This document shows positions 1-5,230 of a stretch of DNA of 5,230 nucleotides, one piece after another. Every line of letters begins with the position of its first letter. The first letter of the stretch is position 1. The notes beneath the pieces were generated by a model, which had not been told where the DNA came from, ran no database searches, and was given only the letters and a program-made list of their open reading frames with translations. This DNA is from Phycisphaerae bacterium (GTDB lineage: Bacteria; Planctomycetota; Phycisphaerae; Sedimentisphaerales; Anaerobacaceae): NCBI GenBank assembly GCA_030609625.1, contig JAUWBX010000208.1:1-5230 (forward strand), written 5' to 3'. Made by a program: the position numbers and the translations under genes.

Positions 1-1006
1 AGAGATGATATGCCGCCCGGGTAACACCATCATATAATTTATGGGGAATAATCCCGGGGATGTCCTTGATGCGGGATGTGAGATACATGGCGTTTTCGTT
101 GCGGGTTTGAGTTTGTTCTTCCAGACGTTTCATCTGAGCAAGTACTATAGCGGCCTGGTATTCAGCCATTCTGCATTTCGTCCCCATGATAGCATGTCCT
201 CTGCCGGTTACACTTCCATAGGGTCTGCCAAAGTTGTGGTAAGAGTAACATCTGTCCATTATTTCATCGTTATCTCCAACAATGGCACCGCCTTCACCGC
301 AGGGGAGATTCTTGGAGTTCTGGAAACTGAAACAGCCCAGGTCTCCCAGCGTGCCGCACTTTTTGCCCTTCCATTCCGCCATCCAGGCCTGACAGGCATC
401 TTCGACCACCAGCAGGTTATGCTTTTTGGCAATAGCATTAATTTTGTCCATATTTGCCGGCAGCCCGAGAATATGAACCGGCATAATCGCCTTAGTATTT
501 TCGTTGATTCTTTCTTCTATTTTATCCGGATTTATCTGGAAGGTCTCGGGGTCGGTATCGGCAAAAACCGGCAGGACCTTGCTAAGGAGAAGCACATTAT
601 ACGTGGCAATAAATGTGTAAGGCGAAACAATAACCTCGTCTCCGGCATCGACGCCCAGTGCGTGCAGAGCTATCAGCAGAGCCGTGGTACCATTGGCTGT
701 GGCCAGACAACGCTTTGTTCCCATTAATTCGGCATACTTTTTTTCAAATTCTGAAACCTTTGTACCCCGGCCCCGAAACCAATTTCCGCTGCGTAATACG
801 GATATAATAGATTTTTCGGCCGATTTGTCCCAGATTGGCCAGGAAGGCCAACATTTGGTCCTGACCGGCTTACCGCCGAGGATTGCAAGTTTACCTGCTT
901 TTTTGCTTACATTTGCATAGGCACCTATTCCCCCCGATGCCACTGCGATGGTACCTGTTGACACAGTAGCCAAAAACTTTCGTCTGGTTAAGTTATTCTT
1001 TTTCAT
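1..1006 (-). CDS. Tat-exported DegT/DnrJ/EryC1/StrS-family PLP aminotransferase (3' end off window)
   Basis: The gene has no stop in the window: 335 codons are visible and it continues past the left edge. Family members are roughly 370-430 residues, so about the last fifth is probably missing. Residues 1-31 form a twin-arginine signal (MKKNNLTRRKFLATVS, then a small/hydrophobic stretch, likely cut near AYA/NV). The aminotransferase fold follows: ANGTTAL (residues 104-110, PLP phosphate loop), VEDACQA (201-207, with D203 for the pyridine nitrogen), and SFQNSKNLPCGEGG (227-240), where K232 (codon 311-313) is the expected Schiff-base lysine. PLP enzymes fold with cofactor in the cytoplasm, which suits Tat export. 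Known relatives transaminate nucleotide-linked keto sugars, but such substrates are not expected outside the cytoplasm, so the substrate is unknown. The start at 1006 is fixed by the RBS and the signal peptide. It lies 36 nt behind the sulfatase, probably in one operon. Family call is firm; function is open. Confidence 0.93.
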   Translation of the reverse strand, partial: MKKNNLTRRKFLATVSTGTIAVASGGIGAYANVSKKAGKLAILGGKPVRTKCWPSWPIWDKSAEKSIISVLRSGNWFRGRGTKVSEFEKKYAELMGTKRCLATANGTTALLIALHALGVDAGDEVIVSPYTFIATYNVLLLSKVLPVFADTDPETFQINPDKIEERINENTKAIMPVHILGLPANMDKINAIAKKHNLLVVEDACQAWMAEWKGKKCGTLGDLGCFSFQNSKNLPCGEGGAIVGDNDEIMDRCYSYHNFGRPYGSVTGRGHAIMGTKCRMAEYQAAIVLAQMKRLEEQTQTRNENAMYLTSRIKDIPGIIPHKLYDGVTRAAYHL

Positions 1007-1014
1007 TTTCCTAA

Positions 1015-1021
1015 CTCCCTT
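1015..1021 (-). promoter_or_regulatory. Shine-Dalgarno of the aminotransferase gene
   Basis: The minus strand reads AAGGGAG, 8 nt before the ATG at 1006. It lies in the 36-nt gap after the sulfatase stop and supports this start, which begins directly with a twin-arginine signal. Confidence 0.75.
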
Positions 1022-1042
1022 CATTTTGTAAAAGAATTTCTT

Positions 1043-2587
1043 CTATGACGTTCGTTTTTTACGATTTTTTCTTTTTTTCTGTTTCTTTCCGGCCCTGGCA
1101 TCCTGTTCGGCCATGAATTTTTTCAGAGCTTCTGGCGAACTGCGGTTTGTGAATGCCTCTAATGCCGGGTCGTCAGTATGTTTCATCCAGTTTAACAGTT
1201 CTTTCCGCATCTTGTCAAGCTCTTTTTTATATTTTGAGTCGTTGCTGAGGTTATGCAGCGCATCAGGGTCGTTTGCGAGGTCATAAAACTCCTCAATGAT
1301 TCGATATTGGAAGAACTTGACGCGAGCGGCAATCTTCGGGTCGGTTTTCGCAGCAGCCCGCATCGCTTTGAACGTCAAGCCGGATTGGGATTCGTTTTTG
1401 AAGACCCGTTCACCGTCAGACCACGGATTGAAAATGTATCCAAACCTGTCATTCTGTACACATCGCATTGGATAGCGGTTTTTTGCGGAAGTCTGGTGGA
1501 ATTGTGTGAAGACCTTATCACGACCAACCTGTCGTTGACCGAGCAGAGTCGGTAAAAACGAAAAACCGTCCATTCCTTTGGTCTGAACCAGTCCAGCCGC
1601 GTCAAGCACAGTGGGCATAAAATCGATGCCGGATATGAAATGTCGTTTGTCTAAAGTGCCGGGCTTGATTTTGCCGGGCCAAACAGCAATCCACGGTGTG
1701 CGCGTGCTGTGAAGGTAGCAGTTTGTCTTGGCAAACGGCAGAGGCATACCATGGTCTGAGATGAACATTATCAAAGTGTTTTCCGCCTGGCCTGATTCGC
1801 GCAGAGCGCGCATCACCGCTCCAACCGTATCATCGCAGCGGCGGACCGAGCTATAGTATTGTGCTATTTCCTTACGTACGTCAGGCACATCGGGCAGAAA
1901 GCCGGGGACCTGGATTTCCTCACTTCGATACACACGCGATGGGGCAGAGATATCTTTTAGCGATTGTTTAAACTTATTTTGCTCCTGTAAGCTTCCGTGA
2001 AAAGGCCGATGCGGGTCGTGTGAATTGGCCATCAGGAAAAAAGGCTGCTCTTTGTTTGCTGCCTGTTGGAAAAAGTCTTTGGCAAACTTATAATAAAGCT
2101 TCGCGTCACGGCCGTGCCCCAATTCTCCGACATCATTCACCATGTCCCACTTGAACTTATGAATAGGTGCCAGATGTTTGACCTTGCCAAGGATACCGTT
2201 GAGATAGCCGGCGTTATGTAAGCTCTCTTGTAGCGTCGGCACACTGGTATTAATCGGTTGAAAGCCCTCGGCCCCATTGCGGTGGGGGTAGCGGCCGGTC
2301 ATCAATACTGAACGGCTGGGCTGGCAGACCGCTATCGTAATATGAGCATGGGCAAAACGCATACCCTCGGAAGCCAGACGGTCAATGTTAGGCGTAATAT
2401 CTGGAGTCTGCCCACCGAAGCAGCCCGGTGAATCGCAGTTCATATCATCGGCTGTTATAAATAGAATATTCGGTTGCTTTTTCCTCTTGTCGGCCGAGAA
2501 TACCTGCGCCTGCCCCGACACCAGCATCGCAGCTCCCAGCCCTATTGCTCTTAATAACTGACGACGTGTGGTGAGATTTGTGCTCAT
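1043..2587 (-). CDS. Tat-exported type I sulfatase (formylglycine-dependent, sulfamidase/heparan N-sulfatase-like)
   Basis: This 514-residue arylsulfatase-superfamily enzyme hydrolyses sulfate esters or N-sulfates, most likely on a polysaccharide outside the cytoplasm. The N-terminus MSTNLTTRRQLLRAIG is a twin-arginine signal. Residue numbers below count from the ATG at 2587. D47-D48 (TADDMN) and D278-H279 (SDHGMP) are the metal-site pairs. C88 in CQPSR, followed by SVLMTG, is the cysteine converted to formylglycine. K135/H138 (GKVKH), H190 (NSHDPHRPF) and K287 fit the other active-site positions. GIDFMPTVLDAAGL is a typical C-terminal sulfatase motif. Length is normal for the family. The protein ends in an unusually basic tail rich in Lys and Arg. 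A longer reading from 2614 adds nine residues but lacks an RBS and starts inside a repeat array, so it was rejected. The catalytic Cys requires a maturase (FGE or anSME) not in this window. The exact substrate class cannot be read from the sequence. Confidence 0.95.
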   Translation of the reverse strand: MSTNLTTRRQLLRAIGLGAAMLVSGQAQVFSADKRKKQPNILFITADDMNCDSPGCFGGQTPDITPNIDRLASEGMRFAHAHITIAVCQPSRSVLMTGRYPHRNGAEGFQPINTSVPTLQESLHNAGYLNGILGKVKHLAPIHKFKWDMVNDVGELGHGRDAKLYYKFAKDFFQQAANKEQPFFLMANSHDPHRPFHGSLQEQNKFKQSLKDISAPSRVYRSEEIQVPGFLPDVPDVRKEIAQYYSSVRRCDDTVGAVMRALRESGQAENTLIMFISDHGMPLPFAKTNCYLHSTRTPWIAVWPGKIKPGTLDKRHFISGIDFMPTVLDAAGLVQTKGMDGFSFLPTLLGQRQVGRDKVFTQFHQTSAKNRYPMRCVQNDRFGYIFNPWSDGERVFKNESQSGLTFKAMRAAAKTDPKIAARVKFFQYRIIEEFYDLANDPDALHNLSNDSKYKKELDKMRKELLNWMKHTDDPALEAFTNRSSPEALKKFMAEQDARAGKKQKKRKNRKKRTS

Positions 2588-2591
2588 TTTT

Positions 2592-2597
2592 CTCCTT
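2592..2597 (-). promoter_or_regulatory. Shine-Dalgarno that sets the sulfatase start
   Basis: The minus strand reads AAGGAG followed by AAAA and the ATG at 2587. The 4-nt spacing is short but usable. The alternative ATG at 2614 has only heptamer repeat sequence in front of it, so this site decides for 2587. Confidence 0.75.
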
Positions 2598-2609
2598 GTT
2601 CTTAACAGG

Positions 2610-2680
2610 TTCATTGTTCGTAGTTCATTGTTCGTAGTTCGTTGTTCGTAGCCTATGAACTATGAACTCACAACTACGAA
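2610..2680. repeat. Heptamer array: six TTCRTWG copies, then four inverted copies (tandem plus palindrome)
   Basis: Plus-strand heptamers start at 2610 (TTCATTG), 2617 (TTCGTAG), 2624 (TTCATTG), 2631 (TTCGTAG), 2638 (TTCGTTG) and 2645 (TTCGTAG). After a single C at 2652 come CTATGAA (2653), CTATGAA (2660), a degenerate CTCACAA (2667) and CTACGAA (2674), which are inverse copies. At a larger scale the left half is three 14-bp units (2610-2623, 2624-2637, 2638-2651); the third differs by one base. The arms can pair: 2616-2625 with 2672-2681 is a perfect 10-bp stem, and 2630-2640 with 2657-2667 pairs with one mismatch. The block fills most of the gap between the propeller gene and the sulfatase. 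Its role is unknown; it could be a mobile or expanding intergenic repeat, or an RNA hairpin affecting the downstream part of the operon. It resembles in style the heptameric STRR repeats of cyanobacteria, without sharing their sequence as far as I recall. Confidence 0.9.
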
Positions 2681-2686
2681 CTTATT

Positions 2687-5230
2687 TTATTGTCGAGCAC
2701 GGACCATTGTTGCGACTTCGGCGGTTTTTCTTTCGCGCAGCACTTCCACACCACAAAGGACAGGCACGCCGTTCTTCGATAAGAGCTTCTTATCCTGCGC
2801 AACGAGTTCGATTTCCAAATTCTCCCTAACCGCAATGCCCCGGAACTGTCGTACAATAGCTTTGCGGGGACCTCCTGCCTCCCTGACAATGTCGAAGCCG
2901 TCGAGAACCACCTGTCCCTGCAGCTTGATGTCGAAGATGCGTTTGCCTGCCTGCTCATTATCGAAATCTGCAAAATATAGTCTGACCGTATATTCGGCTG
3001 CCCTCTCTGCCTTGGACAAAAGCGGCACGATGCAGCGCCTAAGTCCGCGGGCACAGGAAGCAAACAGCCAGGGAGCGTCGGTTCCATCCACAGTCTGAGT
3101 TTCGCTGTTGCGCCGAGGATACTCCGGCCCGCCAAAAAAGTCCATTCCCAGTTTGAGTGAGAAGCCCAATGCTGCACGGTCTCGAGGCAGTCCGGGTCGC
3201 GGGTAGCCGAACCATAGTCTGCCGTTTCTGTCGCGTCTGTCGCCGGGTGCGCCGAGGTTGACGGCCAGGTGTTGAACGGGCGTGTTGGCTCCGCCGGTGC
3301 TGTAGATGCCCCATCGGTCGTAGCCCGGGCGAGGCTCAAGTGCAATCGAGCAGACTATGGGGTAAAGGCAAATGCAGCCGGCACTGGCTTCAGGTGCAAG
3401 GATCAGGCCGTCAGCGGGGATTGCGTTAATCCAGCATCCGGTTCGATGCCCGGAGAAATGACGTATGCCGCTGTCGTTTTGCAGGTCGTAGTAGCTCGTA
3501 TAGCCCGAACGCATCAAAAGCATTTGTGGGCAGGCGGAAATCGCTCCGCAGTGGTGGCCCGGACGCAGGAACTGCCACGTTGTCTCGGCACCGGTCAGTG
3601 GGTGACTGCGCGTCCTTTGCCGGCCGGTCTTGAGGTCAAACGCCCAGGGTTCAGCAATGACTATACCGCCGATGATAAGCGGACGATGGCGATAGTTGGC
3701 GTCTTTGGCCCAGAGAACCTCACCATTTTTAACCGAGAGGGCCACCAGCCGACGCTGCGAGAACTGGCCCGAGAGGAACTGACTCCAATAATGACCGTTT
3801 GCGTTCGCCCCGCACAGGACCACGACGCCGTCATGGTACATCGCCGTCAACTCGCCGCCGCCTATTCCAATCTTGCTGCAGTCGGTTACATCGACAGCCC
3901 TTTCCCAGAGCTTCCCGCCCGTCTGAGCATCCAGCGCAACGGCAAGGCGGACATCGAGTTTCTTTTGCGCTGCTTCTGCTTTTTTGGCCTCTTCGGGGCT
4001 AAGGTTCATCAGATGTGTTTTGTCTTGCTGCAGTAACTGCTGCCGCTGTTGCGGCCTCAGCGAGCTGTCAATGAAAAACAGCCACCCGTCCCCGGCAGCG
4101 ATAGTCAGATTAATGATGTTCCGCCGTAAGGCGTCCCCAGGCGGATTGCCCCCGTAATTCCATAGCGTCTCGCCGCTCTGCGTATCAATGGCGAAAATCG
4201 AATCCGAGACGCCTGTTTGTTTCATCGCGCTGCCGTAGAGGATACCGTCAACATAGGCGAGGTATCCCCACCGATGTGAGCTGCCTTCGGCGGCGGGAGG
4301 CATATTGTAAGTCTGGCGAGTCTGGCCTGTTTCGGCATCGAGCCGCAGACATTTATTGCCGACGGCAACAAAGAAACTATCTTCGCAGGCGGCTATGTTG
4401 CCGCACTCTCTTCTTTTCAATCGCGTCCGCATCGCACCGGGGATATCACGTTTCCACAGCAGAACGCCGTTGTAAGAATCGTAGGCCATTACGACGTTTT
4501 CACCCTGGATGAATAGCCTGCCATTGACCGCAAGAGGCGCAGCGGCGGCGTCGTGGCGATTGACCATCGGGGCCGGCCCGGGGTCACCAAACCACAGAAG
4601 ACCCAACGGACCACCCACGATTTGGTCGTCGCTGCAGGCCGTGTTGCCCGGTCCGGCATATTGGTGTGTCCATTTGCCTGCTCCGGGCAGTGCTCCGCGC
4701 TTGAGAGTCGCCCAGCAGCCGTTGGTTTGGCTTACTCGGCATTGTCCTAATTCCAGCCGCCTCAGCCACTGGCCAAGCTGCTCGGAAGAGACGGCACCTG
4801 CTTTTCCAGATGTATTGGCCGGCACGCCGAGACAAACAGCGCCGCCGCACGGCTTTAGATGCCGCACAAGCTCATCGGGATTACCGGGTATCTTTCCGGT
4901 CAGCAGCAGACTGTCGGAGACAATCAGGTTGGCAAAGTAGTTCGAGTACGGAAGACTCGAAAGATTACCCTCATCAATGATTACACGCTGGCCGTATAGG
5001 CCCGCCGCGTCCAGTGCTAATCTTGCTGCGGCAACTTTTTCCGTATCGGGTTCGACCCCGATAATAGTCAGGTCAGTTCGCCGCGCCAGTTCCCAGGCCA
5101 GACGGCCACGTTCGGCGCCGACCACAAGGCAATAGCCCTTTGTAACACCGGTCTCCATAACAATCGCTTCGACGGCCGCTTCGTAAACTGTGGTTAGTTC
5201 GTCTTGAGGATAAGGGTTTGCTGCCGGACT
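2687..5230 (-). CDS. Large fusion protein: methyltransferase-like domain, PQQ/BamB-type beta-propeller, malectin-like domain (5' end off window)
   Basis: The frame is open to the right edge: 24 codons precede the first ATG (5158) with no stop and no RBS, so that ATG is internal and the N-terminus, with any signal peptide, is missing. 847 residues are visible. About 5134-4820 encodes a class I SAM-methyltransferase-like fold: LVVGAERGRL (motif I, degenerate), GVEPD (acidic end of strand 2), NLIVSD and HLKPCGG. About 4666-3344 encodes a beta-propeller starting at WTHQYAGPGNT. It has blade motifs AYDSYNGVLLW, RLDAETGQT, FAIDTQSGETLW, VALDAQTGGKLW, VALSVKNGEVLW and WAFDLKTGR, with a Gln/Lys-rich helical insert near 4060-3945. 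About 3286-2735 is malectin-like (YTVRLYFADFDN, RIFDIKLQGQ, LDGFDIVREAGG). No CxxCH haem site is present, so a quinohaem dehydrogenase is unlikely; a scaffold or carbohydrate-binding role is inferred. It is probably the upstream gene of an operon with the sulfatase. Confidence 0.9.
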   Translation of the reverse strand, partial: SPAANPYPQDELTTVYEAAVEAIVMETGVTKGYCLVVGAERGRLAWELARRTDLTIIGVEPDTEKVAAARLALDAAGLYGQRVIIDEGNLSSLPYSNYFANLIVSDSLLLTGKIPGNPDELVRHLKPCGGAVCLGVPANTSGKAGAVSSEQLGQWLRRLELGQCRVSQTNGCWATLKRGALPGAGKWTHQYAGPGNTACSDDQIVGGPLGLLWFGDPGPAPMVNRHDAAAAPLAVNGRLFIQGENVVMAYDSYNGVLLWKRDIPGAMRTRLKRRECGNIAACEDSFFVAVGNKCLRLDAETGQTRQTYNMPPAAEGSSHRWGYLAYVDGILYGSAMKQTGVSDSIFAIDTQSGETLWNYGGNPPGDALRRNIINLTIAAGDGWLFFIDSSLRPQQRQQLLQQDKTHLMNLSPEEAKKAEAAQKKLDVRLAVALDAQTGGKLWERAVDVTDCSKIGIGGGELTAMYHDGVVVLCGANANGHYWSQFLSGQFSQRRLVALSVKNGEVLWAKDANYRHRPLIIGGIVIAEPWAFDLKTGRQRTRSHPLTGAETTWQFLRPGHHCGAISACPQMLLMRSGYTSYYDLQNDSGIRHFSGHRTGCWINAIPADGLILAPEASAGCICLYPIVCSIALEPRPGYDRWGIYSTGGANTPVQHLAVNLGAPGDRRDRNGRLWFGYPRPGLPRDRAALGFSLKLGMDFFGGPEYPRRNSETQTVDGTDAPWLFASCARGLRRCIVPLLSKAERAAEYTVRLYFADFDNEQAGKRIFDIKLQGQVVLDGFDIVREAGGPRKAIVRQFRGIAVRENLEIELVAQDKKLLSKNGVPVLCGVEVLRERKTAEVATMVRARQ

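Noticed and set aside
41..727. Plus-strand open frame of 228 codons
   Set aside because: It lies fully antisense to the aminotransferase, whose motifs and signal peptide are clear; the plus-strand product shows no recognisable domain and no good RBS.
2588..2614. Longer sulfatase start at 2614 (nine extra residues)
   Set aside because: No Shine-Dalgarno precedes it, the codons come from the heptamer array, and the AAGGAG site points to the ATG at 2587, which gives a standard Tat signal.
2610..2680. CRISPR-like array
   Set aside because: The repeats are 7 or 14 bp and directly adjacent with no spacers.
2610..2691. Intrinsic terminator formed by the palindromic array
   Set aside because: In the direction of transcription no U-run follows the stem; the RBS comes next instead. 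A T-rich stretch follows only on the opposite strand, where no gene is supported.
2655..3098. Plus-strand open frame of 147 codons starting in the heptamer array
   Set aside because: It begins within the repeat and runs antisense to the malectin-like domain. Its Ser/Thr/Arg-rich product looks like antisense noise.
2674..3345. Second minus-strand frame of 223 codons overlapping the propeller/malectin gene
   Set aside because: The other minus frame carries continuous propeller and malectin motifs through this stretch, so no frameshift is needed and this frame is out of phase.
3269..4036. Plus-strand open frame of 255 codons
   Set aside because: It is antisense to the beta-propeller region; the translated sequence has no domain-like pattern, so it is a shadow of the high-GC coding strand.
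3344..4666. Quinohaem alcohol dehydrogenase
   Set aside because: PQQ-like repeat motifs are present but there is no CxxCH haem site, and the dehydrogenase active-site pattern is not apparent; a non-catalytic BamB-like propeller fits better.

Overview
The window is the middle of a minus-strand gene cluster, read from right to left, and is almost entirely coding. Three genes are supported, and two of them run off the window. The order of transcription is: (1) a very large multidomain protein, 5' end missing, with a class I methyltransferase-like domain, a PQQ/BamB-type beta-propeller and a C-terminal malectin-like domain (5230 to 2687); (2) a Tat-exported type I sulfatase of 514 residues (2587 to 1043); (3) a Tat-exported DegT/DnrJ/EryC1/StrS-family PLP aminotransferase, 3' end missing (1006 to the left edge). 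The gaps are 99 nt and 36 nt, and the second and third genes each have a clear Shine-Dalgarno sequence, so co-transcription is likely. No promoter is visible for the cluster; it should lie beyond the right edge.

The gene content (Tat-signal sulfatase of the CxPSR type, Tat-signal DegT aminotransferase, large propeller/malectin protein) is the style of Planctomycetota and relatives in the PVC group (Phycisphaerae, Lentisphaerota, Kiritimatiellota). This placement is from family knowledge, not from a marker gene, so it is tentative. There are no RNA genes, insertion sequences, CRISPR arrays or convincing terminators.

The only real non-coding structure is a 71-bp block in the 99-nt gap before the sulfatase (2610-2680). 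It is built from ten heptamers: six copies of TTCRTWG, one spacer base, then four inverted copies. It forms both a tandem array and an imperfect palindrome, and is the least explained element here.

A reasonable inference is that the cluster handles a sulfated glycan outside the cytoplasm. The sulfatase would remove sulfate, the malectin-like domain would bind carbohydrate, and the propeller would be a scaffold. The exported aminotransferase does not fit a simple degradation pathway and is the biochemical puzzle of the cluster, as is a methyltransferase-like domain in a protein otherwise made of extracytoplasmic modules.
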